Assembly: GCA_028693775.1 (NCBI GenBank)
Contig: JAQUUS010000056.1
Coordinates: 1-8,139 of the forward strand
DNA length: 8,139 bases
Direction: 5' to 3'
DNA from: Alphaproteobacteria bacterium
GTDB taxonomy: Bacteria > Pseudomonadota > Alphaproteobacteria > UBA9219
Part shown: piece after piece, positions 1 through 5,944 of the stretch
Position numbering within the stretch: the stretch's first letter is position 1
How the letters are laid out: the number at the start of each line of letters is the position of its first letter
Notes under the pieces: generated by a model
The model's input: the letters and a program-made list of their open reading frames with translations, nothing else
The model's database searches: none
What the model was told of the DNA's origin: nothing
Made by a program: the position numbers and the translations under genes

Positions 1-416
1 GCAGAAACGGCGGCTTGCGCCGCTGCGGTTTCCTCTTCGGTCTCGGCGAGTTCGCTCTGGTAGGCCCGCATCTCTTCGGCATAGGCCTCGGACGACATCT
101 CGGGTTCGTTGCCATCTTCGCCTTCGGCGTCCTCGGCTTCGTCAATTTCGTCGTGCGGACGGTCCGCCATCGGAATTCGGAAATAGTCAGGATGAATTTC
201 GCTGAACGGTAGAAATCCGTGGCGGTTTCCGCCGTATTCTACGAACGCCGCTTGCAGCGACGGTTCGATGCGGACAACTTTTGCAAGGTATATGTTACCC
301 TTAAGTTGTTTTTTGCTTGCGCTCTCGAAATCGAAATCTTCGAGACGGCGATCATCGACAATAGCAACACGCGTCTCTTCCGGATGCGTTGCATCCACCA
401 ACATACGCTTAGTCAT
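1..416 (-). CDS. rne: Ribonuclease E, N-terminal part (partial at left edge)
   Basis: RNase E is the endonuclease that starts mRNA decay and processes rRNA and tRNA precursors, usually as the scaffold of the degradosome. The first 138 codons are present. Residues 1-19 begin MTKRMLVDATHPEETRVAI, a sequence I recognise from alphaproteobacterial RNase E. The S1 RNA-binding domain follows, with GNIYLAKV, a PSLQAAFVEYGGNRHGFL stretch and SEIHPDYF. After PMADR (about residue 83) the domain is interrupted by an Asp/Glu/Ala-rich low-complexity insert that continues to the edge; such inserts inside the S1 domain are common in alphaproteobacteria. The catalytic DNase I-like domain and zinc link lie outside the window. 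The ATG at 416 is preceded by GGGAG at 427-423 with 6 nt spacing, so the start is secure. A broken upstream frame ends at TAA 419-417, directly against this ATG. The alternative name RNase G is less likely because of the acidic insert. Confidence 0.93.
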   Translation of the reverse strand, partial: MTKRMLVDATHPEETRVAIVDDRRLEDFDFESASKKQLKGNIYLAKVVRIEPSLQAAFVEYGGNRHGFLPFSEIHPDYFRIPMADRPHDEIDEAEDAEGEDGNEPEMSSEAYAEEMRAYQSELAETEEETAAAQAAVS

Positions 417-759
417 TTATTTCTCCCGCCGATACGTCGCCGAAAAGGTGAGTTCGAACCCTGTGGCGCCAGAATCGGCAAATTGGTTGTCTTTATCCGA
501 AGTGCCTTTAAAAGCGAGGGCATTCGGGCTCTTTGCAGGTCCCTGCTCGTCAGGAGCTTTTTAGGCCTGCGCTTATAGGTTTGACCGACAGAGAGGATAA
601 CTTCTTGAATATCCTGTCTTTCAACCCGGTATGTGAACCTTTCTCATACGGGCGGCCGGTGCGTGCATCATAATCATAACCAACACCAAGAGCAACCTTG
701 TTTTTTCACCCATTCCCCCTACCATTGCACCAGCGGTCGATTTTACTATTCTTATTCAT
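417..759 (-). pseudogene. Probable frameshifted small gene immediately upstream of rne
   Basis: No single frame is open across this stretch, but protein-like segments lie in successive frames and join at A-runs. Around 750-742 the frame starts with an ATG at 759 (MNKNSK). From about 705 to 643 it reads NKVALGVGYDYDARTGRPYE. From about 643 to 560 another frame gives RFTYRVERQDIQEVILSVG. The last frame, 560-420, contains FADSGATGFELTFSATYRRE and ends at TAA 419-417, touching the rne ATG. Each jump falls at a run of A on the coding strand (T4 at 741-744, T6 at 701-706, T3 at 640-642, T5 at 558-562 on the plus strand). Restored, it would be about 115 residues. The alternating aromatic and polar pattern near the C-terminus suggests beta structure, perhaps an outer-membrane or secreted protein, but I cannot name a family. 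Alternatives are homopolymer errors in the assembly, or non-coding leader of rne. No strong Shine-Dalgarno precedes 759. Confidence 0.35.
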
Positions 760-852
760 GTAGTTAGCTTATCTTGCCGCACGTCGCTTTTGTTTCCTTT
801 CGAGGCCCAAAGCTTCGATTGGACCTTTTTTGGGGATCTCATTACCTTCATC

Positions 853-1446
853 ATGCCGTCCAGCTCTTCTCCCACGAAACTCAATTCTCTGGCGGCTCAT
901 GGCCTCGACCATCCCGGCAATCTGTTTCTTCTCCGCAAGAAAGAAAGAAAATTGCTTGAGGGATTCGAGACCTCTCTGGCTTCGAAAAAAGAGGCCATCG
1001 AGAAAATAAACAAAAATGTTTCGGATATTGCTTTCGATGTCAGGGACCTCCCGTTTTCAGGCGCAGGCCCCTGCACCAAAAAAGAATGCCCGAACTGCGA
1101 TTTCTGGAACAGAATTAAAAAAAACCCGCGCAGTGCGTTTTCCCGCTCCAAAACGGACACCCGCGGATATGAGGACGTTTTGCTCGAAACCAGGGCCGAT
1201 GTCGCCGTTTTGCAAAAAGAGTTCGACGATTTTTTCCTCTCCATGCTCGACGAATTCGAAAAACACTCCGGCAAGGATTTCAAAAAAGCATCGGGCGGCC
1301 TTTTGGGCCGGACCCTTTATACCCTGCCCCTTTTTTTTGACACGCTCGATCAAATCGACGACACCCTGACGTTTCTCTCCCTCCAGCCGCCTTCCTCACC
1401 TTGCCTGAAAAACAGGAAATGCCGCTCGTTGGGGCCGGAACTTTAG
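853..1446 (+). CDS. Hypothetical Cys-cluster protein, 197 aa
   Basis: I do not recognise this protein. The frame is open from 790 (a TTG), but the first ATG is at 853; the only nearby purine-rich site, GGGGA at 832-836, is 16 nt away, so the start is uncertain. The protein is charged and soluble, without signal peptide or membrane segment. It has a Lys/Glu-rich, probably helical region at residues 28-55, then a cysteine group GPCTKKECPNCDFW (Cys74, Cys79, Cys82), a second helical part around 105-140, and a C-terminal CLKNRKC (Cys184, Cys190). The CX4CX2C group with a distal CX5C could bind a metal, but this is inference. Two eight-base homopolymers, A8 at 1117-1124 and T8 at 1331-1338, lie inside the frame. 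It is divergent from the rne strand and followed by a 159-bp gap before the next plus-strand gene, so it is probably a separate unit. Confidence 0.68.
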   Translation: MPSSSSPTKLNSLAAHGLDHPGNLFLLRKKERKLLEGFETSLASKKEAIEKINKNVSDIAFDVRDLPFSGAGPCTKKECPNCDFWNRIKKNPRSAFSRSKTDTRGYEDVLLETRADVAVLQKEFDDFFLSMLDEFEKHSGKDFKKASGGLLGRTLYTLPLFFDTLDQIDDTLTFLSLQPPSSPCLKNRKCRSLGPEL

Positions 1447-1552
1447 ATTCCTTTAACCAATTCGCTCGCCGCTGCGTCTGAGATCTAACGCTTTTTGCGA
1501 AAAGGATTTCCGGGCCGGGGCGGGCGACTTAAAAGTTTAACAACCATTTCCG

Positions 1553-1561
1553 TGATATAAC
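1553..1561 (+). promoter_or_regulatory. Candidate extended -10 promoter of the 1606 gene
   Basis: TG at 1553-1554 is followed after one base by TATAAC at 1556-1561, which fits an extended -10 element. No good -35 hexamer stands 16-18 nt upstream, which is tolerable for extended -10 promoters. Initiation would fall near 1568, leaving a leader of roughly 38 nt before the ATG at 1606. Confidence 0.35.
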
Positions 1562-1605
1562 TGGACTGTATTTTAAGAATTTTTTCGTTTGCGAAGGAGT
1601 CTCTT

Positions 1606-2550
1606 ATGAGCATCGCATCCTTTTTCAGAAGCGTTCGCACTGCCCTCACGGAACAAAAAAAAGATCCGGATCCCATTCTTGCGATTATGCCCATTCCGGA
1701 ACACAAAATTTCCGTTCCGGAGATCATGAAAACCGCAAAGGAAAAAACCGCCGCCGCCTATGCGGATCCCACGGGCGAGGCCGGGCACATGCTCGTTTCC
1801 TACTGCCTCAAAAATATGGAAACCGTCGCGACAGATCAATCGCCGCTTCTCGCTGCGGATCTGGTCAAATATGCCCTGAAATTTAGCGATCTGGCAGAAA
1901 CCGAAAAGATTATCGGCAAATCGAGCCCGATTCTCGCAGAAATGGCCCGCGAAAAATTCTTGCGCCGCTGGCCCAACGACTACAAGGAGGAAACTGCAGG
2001 CGAGGTTAACGATTTGCTCGGCAGCTTCCTTTTCAGGGCTGAGAACGATCCCGATCTAAAGAAAAAGATCGTCGATACGTTTGTCCCCATCCTTCCCGAT
2101 CTCGTCGGCGAAAAAGGCAAGCACTTTCTCGACGATCCGGAACGGCAACTCACAGACCGCGCCTCTCCGCTCGTTTGCGCCATGAAGACCCTTATCGGTT
2201 CCGCCTATCGCGTCACGTCGATGTCGGTCAAGGAGGACTATGTCCGCACGGGGCCTCTCTTCGTCGCCGATCGGGACTCCATGACCGTGACCACGGGCGA
2301 GGAAATCCCGGAGGAAAAAGCCTACGTTGTCGAGGGAATCCGCGAGGCCTTGCGGACCCTCAACGACAGGGATCCCGAGATGGCCGCCTATATGATGCGA
2401 CAAGGCATTCCCAACGATTTGTTCGGCAAGACGGCGGGAATCTCGGATCGCATGTCGCCAGAAGAGGCCACAAAGCTTTTCGAAGGCACTTTGAACGGCC
2501 CGGGCAGCACTACGAAAGTTCAGGCCCCTGCATTGACGCCGGGCGGCTGA
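1606..2550 (+). CDS. Hypothetical soluble helical protein, 314 aa
   Basis: I do not recognise a family. The start is well defined: AAGGAG at 1594-1599 stands 6 nt before the ATG. The product has no signal peptide and no membrane segment. It is rich in Lys, Glu, Ala and Met, and most of it looks alpha-helical. Visible landmarks are EIMKTAKEKTAAAYADPTGE near residues 40-60, LLAADLVKYALKFSDLAETE near 80-100, RRWPNDYKEE around 119-128, and a less helical region at about 200-235 (VKEDYVRTGPLFVADRDSM). A Gly/Pro/Thr-rich tail follows SPEEATKLFEGTLN. Helical segments of similar size suggest a repeat or bundle architecture, but I see no clear repeated motif. It is transcribed toward obgE on the opposite strand, and the two stop codons are only 2 bp apart. 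Codon use resembles that of the neighbouring unknown genes, so I see no sign of recent transfer. Confidence 0.85.
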   Translation: MSIASFFRSVRTALTEQKKDPDPILAIMPIPEHKISVPEIMKTAKEKTAAAYADPTGEAGHMLVSYCLKNMETVATDQSPLLAADLVKYALKFSDLAETEKIIGKSSPILAEMAREKFLRRWPNDYKEETAGEVNDLLGSFLFRAENDPDLKKKIVDTFVPILPDLVGEKGKHFLDDPERQLTDRASPLVCAMKTLIGSAYRVTSMSVKEDYVRTGPLFVADRDSMTVTTGEEIPEEKAYVVEGIREALRTLNDRDPEMAAYMMRQGIPNDLFGKTAGISDRMSPEEATKLFEGTLNGPGSTTKVQAPALTPGG

Positions 2551-2552
2551 CC

Positions 2553-3557
2553 TCAGCGCTGCTTGACGACCTTCTTTGCGATCTCGCGGAGGATATCCTT
2601 GACGCCCGTGTGGGCTACGGCCGAGATAACGTGAATCGGTTTCTTCGTCACACGGCGGAGCGCGGCGATTTTCTTTTTGATTGTTTCCTTGTCCAGCGCA
2701 TCGCACTTGTTGAGCGCGATAATCTCGGCCTTGCGCGACAATCCTGCGCCGTACGCCTTGAGCTCGGCACGGATCGTTTTGTAATTCTGGACGACATCCT
2801 CATCGGTCGCGTCGATCAGGTGCAGCAGGACGCGGCAACGTTCGACGTGGCCCAGAAAACGGTCGCCGAGGCCATGGCCTTCGTGCGCGCCTTCGATAAG
2901 GCCCGGAATGTCGGCAAGCACAAACGAGGCGCTGTCGCCTTTGTCTCCGACGCTCACGACGCCGAGATTCGGCGATATCGTTGTGAACGGATAATCCGCA
3001 ATCTTGGGCTTGGCCGCCGTGCAGGCGGCGAGGAATGTCGATTTCCCCGCGTTGGGAAGGCCGACAAGCCCTGCGTCCGCGATGAGCTTGAGGCGCAGCC
3101 AGACAACTCTTTCTTCTCCGGGGTAACCGGGCGTGAAATAGCGCGGCGCCTGATTGGTCGACGTTTTATAGTGCGCGTTGCCGAAACCGCCGTCGCCGCC
3201 TTTTAGAAACGTGACGCGCTGGCCGGGTTCGCTCAGGTCGTAGAGAACCGTTTCCTTGTCTTCGTCGAGGATTTGCGTGCCGACAGGCACTTTTAAAACA
3301 GCGTCTTTTCCCTTCAGGCCGGAACGGTCGCGCCCCGCGCCGCCTCGCCCGTTGCTCGCCGCGTAGTGCTGCTGGTAGCGGTAGTCGATCAGCGTGTTGA
3401 GGTTGCTTGCGGCTTCGAAAATCACGTCGCCGCCCTTGCCGCCGTTTCCGCCGTCGGGTCCGCCGAACTCGATGTATTTCTCGCGGTGGAACGAGCAACA
3501 GCCACGGCCTCCGGCGCCGCTGCTCACATAGATTTTGGCTTGGTCGAGAAATTTCAT
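2553..3557 (-). CDS. obgE: Obg-family GTPase ObgE/CgtA
   Basis: ObgE is an essential GTPase that binds the 50S subunit and acts in late ribosome assembly and stress control. The 334-residue product is complete. Residues 1-158 form the glycine-rich Obg fold (EFGGPDGGNGGKGGDVIFEA, SNGRGGAGRDRSGLKG, KGGDGGFGNAHYKTSTNQAP). The G domain follows: G1 GLPNAGKST at 166-174, G2 TT at 192-193, G3 DIPG at 216-219, G4 NKCD at 283-286 and G5 SAV at 312-314. All nucleotide-binding motifs are intact. There is no OCT domain or long acidic tail, so it is the short Obg form common in alphaproteobacteria. The ATG at 3557 matches the conserved MKFLDQAKI N-terminus, but its Shine-Dalgarno is weak. The upstream gene ends 34 nt away, so the two are probably co-transcribed. 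Many alphaproteobacteria place obgE just downstream of rplU-rpmA, as here with one gene between. Confidence 0.98.
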   Translation of the reverse strand: MKFLDQAKIYVSSGAGGRGCCSFHREKYIEFGGPDGGNGGKGGDVIFEAASNLNTLIDYRYQQHYAASNGRGGAGRDRSGLKGKDAVLKVPVGTQILDEDKETVLYDLSEPGQRVTFLKGGDGGFGNAHYKTSTNQAPRYFTPGYPGEERVVWLRLKLIADAGLVGLPNAGKSTFLAACTAAKPKIADYPFTTISPNLGVVSVGDKGDSASFVLADIPGLIEGAHEGHGLGDRFLGHVERCRVLLHLIDATDEDVVQNYKTIRAELKAYGAGLSRKAEIIALNKCDALDKETIKKKIAALRRVTKKPIHVISAVAHTGVKDILREIAKKVVKQR

Positions 3558-3591
3558 GGTTCGATCTTACGGGTCGTTGCTGGATAAACGG

Positions 3592-4326
3592 TTAATGCAG
3601 CCTGAGCTGCGCATGCTTGAAGATGATCCGCCTAAATTCATCCGGATCGACTCTTTTTGCAATCCCCGAACCGGTGCACACATCGAGGCATGCATTCTCG
3701 AAGTTCTGCGCAACGGATTCGATTTTTTCGGCGCTGTCTTTTTCGGGATCGAGCGTTTGGATGGCGGACTGCGCACGGCCAATCAGCGTTTCCATCGGCT
3801 GCTTCCATTCAGGCGACGCCAGCTTGGCGATCGGCAGGCCGCTGACGCGGGCCTCATCGAGGTTATTCTCGTAGATTGCAAGGCTGGTTTCGACGGCCAC
3901 GTCCAGCGCCCAAGGCTGCATCACACTCATGTTCATATACAGCTTGCCGTCCTTCTTGTAGATGTCGGTCGGCCGACTGGTTCCAACGATATGAAAGGTC
4001 CGCGTCTGCCCGACAATCCGTTCGACACGGCTCTTCTCTCCGTCGGCGTCGTATTCGGTGACGGTTTCCTTTACGAGATCGTATTTGAAATAACCGCCGC
4101 TATAAACTCCGGGGAAAAGGATTCCCGCACGGTCAAGGTTATCGAAAAAAATCGCTTCTCCCCTGTCCTTCGGCATCGTAAAAACGCCAAACCCCGGCGC
4201 TTCGGAATCGCACGGAAGCACGTCCACTTCGGGAAGGATGCCCGTCGCAGCAAAGACAAACGCAATCTTGCGCGCCGCAAATTCGGTTTCGGCAGGGTCG
4301 GGCTTTTTATTTTCGTCCTGGCGCAT
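3592..4326 (-). CDS. Hypothetical protein between rpmA and obgE, 244 aa
   Basis: I do not recognise this protein. It is soluble and acidic-to-neutral, with no signal peptide; the stretch RKIAFVFAATGILPEVDVLP (residues 19-38) is hydrophobic but looks like a buried strand rather than a membrane span. A mixed alpha/beta region follows (GFGVFTMPKDRGEAIFFDNL at 45-64; FPGVYSGGYFKYDLV at 71-85). The C-terminal 80 residues look helical and contain Cys213 and Cys217. The ATG at 4326 is the only early Met, with the next at residue 51; the upstream GGA is a poor ribosome-binding site. The gene lies between the rpmA terminator and obgE, reads in the same direction, and stops 34 nt before the obgE ATG, so it probably forms an operon with obgE. 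Many alphaproteobacteria have an acetyltransferase or nothing at this position; I see no GNAT acetyl-CoA-binding motif here. Confidence 0.85.
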   Translation of the reverse strand: MRQDENKKPDPAETEFAARKIAFVFAATGILPEVDVLPCDSEAPGFGVFTMPKDRGEAIFFDNLDRAGILFPGVYSGGYFKYDLVKETVTEYDADGEKSRVERIVGQTRTFHIVGTSRPTDIYKKDGKLYMNMSVMQPWALDVAVETSLAIYENNLDEARVSGLPIAKLASPEWKQPMETLIGRAQSAIQTLDPEKDSAEKIESVAQNFENACLDVCTGSGIAKRVDPDEFRRIIFKHAQLRLH

Positions 4327-4367
4327 TTTAAATGTCCGTTCGAAACAGGTATAATTTAAATCAACGC

Positions 4368-4381
4368 GTTAGCATACTAAC
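4368..4381. promoter_or_regulatory. Inverted repeat upstream of the 3592-4326 gene
   Basis: GTTAGCATACTAAC is an inverted repeat with 5-bp arms (GTTAG/CTAAC) and a 4-bp centre. It lies about 42 bp upstream of the start codon at 4326. On the minus strand a weak -10-like TATACC occurs at 4353-4348, which would place the repeat near the -35 region, where a repressor or activator could bind. No good -35 hexamer is visible, so the promoter itself is uncertain. Confidence 0.25.
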
Positions 4382-4469
4382 CTCAGCCCCTTTGTTAAAA
4401 GGCTTTATTTAGTTTCGTGGCCTTCTCTGTGCGAGGACACCCGGAAGAAAAATCCCCTTGTTGCAAAAC

Positions 4470-4508
4470 AAAAAAATGCAGCCGGGTTTTCGCCCGGCTG
4501 CATTTTTT
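4470..4508 (-). terminator. Rho-independent terminator of rplU-rpmA
   Basis: A perfect 11-bp stem (ATGCAGCCGGG at 4476-4486 with CCCGGCTGCAT at 4493-4503) closes a 6-nt loop. On the minus strand it begins about 20 nt past the rpmA stop and is followed by a run of T (A7 at 4470-4476 on the plus strand). The run of T at 4503-4508 makes it symmetrical, so it could also stop plus-strand transcription. It separates rplU-rpmA from the downstream unknown gene and obgE. Confidence 0.93.
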
Positions 4509-4524
4509 AACTCTGTGGTTACGC

Positions 4525-4782
4525 TTACTTCTCGCTCGCGACGACCGAGACGTAGGTGCGGCCGCTCTTCTCGCGGAACTTCACCGTTCCCTCAACCTTC
4601 GCAAACAAGGTGTGATCCTTGCCCATGGCGACGTTCTCGCCCGGGAAAACCTTCGTGCCGCGCTGGCGAACGATGATGTTACCGCCAATCGCTTTTTGAT
4701 CTCCAAACAGCTTGACGCCAAGACGGCGGCCTGCGCTGTCGCGTCCGTTGCGGGACGATCCGCCTGCTTTCTTGTGAGCCAT
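4525..4782 (-). CDS. rpmA: 50S ribosomal protein L27
   Basis: L27 is a small basic protein of the large ribosomal subunit; its N-terminal tail reaches toward the peptidyl transferase centre. The 85-residue product has the usual length and shows the family signature throughout: MAHKKAGGSSRNGRDS at the start, RRLGVKLFGDQKAIGGNIIV in the middle, then RQRGT, PGENV and GKDHTLFA. The conserved start begins directly with MAHKK, so there is no cleaved N-terminal extension of the Firmicutes type. The ATG at 4782 lies 10 nt after the rplU stop, and the Shine-Dalgarno (AAGGAG, then AGGATC) overlaps that stop codon, indicating translational coupling within one mRNA. A strong terminator follows the gene. 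Confidence 0.98.
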   Translation of the reverse strand: MAHKKAGGSSRNGRDSAGRRLGVKLFGDQKAIGGNIIVRQRGTKVFPGENVAMGKDHTLFAKVEGTVKFREKSGRTYVSVVASEK

Positions 4783-4792
4783 GATCCTCTCC

Positions 4793-5104
4793 TTAAGCCT
4801 TGATTCCCGTGATCTTCAGGACTGTGAAGTCCTGACGATGATTGTTTCTGCGGCGATAGTTCTGGCGACGCTTCTTCTTGAAGACGATCAGCTTGGCGCT
4901 GCGCTTCTGCTCGACGATTTCTGCCGAGACCGAAGCTCCCTTCACATGCGGGGTTCCGACAGACACTTTGCCGTTGTCGCAAACCATCAGCACTTCGGCG
5001 AGGTCAACCTTCGCCTTCGCTTCGCCCGGGAGCTTTTCAACCTGGATAACGTCACCTTGGGCAACTTTGTATTGCTTGCCGCCGGTTTTGACCACTGCGA
5101 ACAT
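4793..5104 (-). CDS. rplU: 50S ribosomal protein L21
   Basis: L21 binds 23S rRNA in the large ribosomal subunit. The 103-residue product is full length. It starts with the family signature MFAVVKTGGKQYKV, has VEKLPGEAKAKVDL in the first beta-barrel part, and ends with the basic rRNA-binding tail KKKRRQNYRRRNNHRQDFT followed by LKITGI. The ATG at 5104 is preceded by GAAGG, about 9 nt away. It is the first gene of the rplU-rpmA pair, with a promoter-like sequence upstream and the shared terminator after rpmA. Stoichiometric expression with L27 is expected from the coupled layout. Confidence 0.98.
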   Translation of the reverse strand: MFAVVKTGGKQYKVAQGDVIQVEKLPGEAKAKVDLAEVLMVCDNGKVSVGTPHVKGASVSAEIVEQKRSAKLIVFKKKRRQNYRRRNNHRQDFTVLKITGIKA

Positions 5105-5179
5105 GATTTCTTGCCTTCTAAAATAATTAACGCGCTGTCGTTCGTTTCTGTTTCGGAACGCAGAACCCGCGAAGGGGGG

Positions 5180-5208
5180 TTAATGAAGGAATCGGCGCCG
5201 ATTGTCAA
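5180..5208 (-). promoter_or_regulatory. rplU: Candidate rplU promoter with a palindromic spacer
   Basis: On the minus strand TTGACA (5208-5203) is followed after 17 bp by CATTAA (5185-5180). The -35 hexamer is perfect and preceded by C, as in the alphaproteobacterial CTTGAC pattern; the -10 is weak. The spacer is almost filled by a perfect 14-bp palindrome, AATCGGCGCCGATT (5190-5203). Transcription would start near 5173, about 70 nt before the rplU ATG. Confidence 0.6.
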
Positions 5209-5266
5209 GGGAAAGCGTCTTTTTTTCATCCCAAACCCGGCTTTTCCGCCCGTTTAGCCTTTTCCC

Positions 5267-5938
5267 TCAGACCGGCGACGGCGTTAACTCTTTTGGGGCC
5301 CTTAAAAACGCTCCCGTTTGCCGGTGCACGACAACCGACCAATCTTCGAGCTCTAAAAGCTCTTTTCCGGGCACGAGCGTGTAGGTTACCCGGTTTTCGC
5401 TCATGTTGTACCTGCCGACCCTTTTTGCGGGACGCACGAAGTGAGTCGCGCCGGGGAGTCCGTCGACCAGCTCTTTTGTTTTTTCGTCCGTTTGCGCCAA
5501 TTGTTCCGCTTGCTTGCGCGTCAGGATGTCGTCCGCCGAAGCCGCAAAATAAAACCGGATTTTTTGTTTTTGGACTCCGTCGTCCGACTCGAAAAGCACC
5601 TCGTAGCCGGGGTGCACGCTCGGCCCCGGAGAATGGAGACTCGAGCGCGGCTTGCCTTCGTCGATCATCTCTTGCTCGATCAGGCAACTTCCGACTTCTT
5701 CGATCGCCTTCTTGAACGGCTTTCCCGCCAGCGCATCGATCGGGATGGGGTCTTCGAAGGACGCATTGACATGCCAATAGGGCCGCTCGCTCGACAAACA
5801 AAAAGACAGGTGCCGATAGGAATACGTTCCGGTTTTTCCGGCCTGCGCAGCCTCGGCCTCCCGGGCAAGCTCTTCTTGCAAAAAAAGGGCGCCCTTTTTG
5901 GAGAGAGCCCTCTTCATTGACTTGTCCATCAGGCCCAT
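5267..5938 (-). CDS. Hypothetical protein, second of a diverged tandem pair, 223 aa
   Basis: I do not recognise a named family. The N-terminal 35 residues are basic then Ala/Glu-rich and probably helical (KKGALFLQEELAREAEAAQA); most of the rest looks alpha/beta. Key stretches are a strand-like segment GYEVLFESDDG at 111-121, KQK at 124-126, FAASADDILTRKQA at 131-144, and VVVHRQTGAF at 202-211. The same elements occur in the same order and at similar spacing in the upstream neighbour, so the two are probably diverged copies. There is no signal peptide or membrane span. The start ATG at 5938 lies 6 nt after the neighbour's stop, with GAGG overlapping the junction only about 4 nt before it; an internal ATG at 5929 (residue 4) is 13 nt from the same site. 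The two genes are almost certainly co-transcribed. Downstream, no convincing terminator is visible before the rplU promoter region. Confidence 0.83.
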   Translation of the reverse strand: MGLMDKSMKRALSKKGALFLQEELAREAEAAQAGKTGTYSYRHLSFCLSSERPYWHVNASFEDPIPIDALAGKPFKKAIEEVGSCLIEQEMIDEGKPRSSLHSPGPSVHPGYEVLFESDDGVQKQKIRFYFAASADDILTRKQAEQLAQTDEKTKELVDGLPGATHFVRPAKRVGRYNMSENRVTYTLVPGKELLELEDWSVVVHRQTGAFLRAPKELTPSPV

Positions 5939-5944
5939 TTTGCC

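Noticed and set aside
447..471. GTTCGAACC followed by GGCGCCA, resembling the 3' end of a tRNA or tmRNA
   Set aside because: The T-stem does not pair and no acceptor or anticodon stem can be built upstream; it is chance similarity.
2175..3206. Plus-strand open frame of 343 codons across the 1606 gene and antisense to obgE
   Set aside because: It overlaps two better-supported genes, has an Arg/Asp/Gly-biased shadow composition and no protein-like motif. ObgE on the other strand is certain.
4350..4355. Perfect TATAAT on the plus strand
   Set aside because: There is no good -35 hexamer and no plus-strand gene downstream; it faces the terminator after rpmA.
3535..4359. Plus-strand open frame of 274 codons antisense to the 3592-4326 gene
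   Set aside because: No ribosome-binding site, overlaps the obgE start, and its composition mirrors the minus-strand gene, which sits naturally in the obgE operon.
5226..5801. Minus-strand frame of 191 codons overlapping the 5267-5938 gene
   Set aside because: Strongly Arg/Pro/Ala-biased, typical of a shifted frame; the 5267-5938 frame has the motifs shared with its neighbour.
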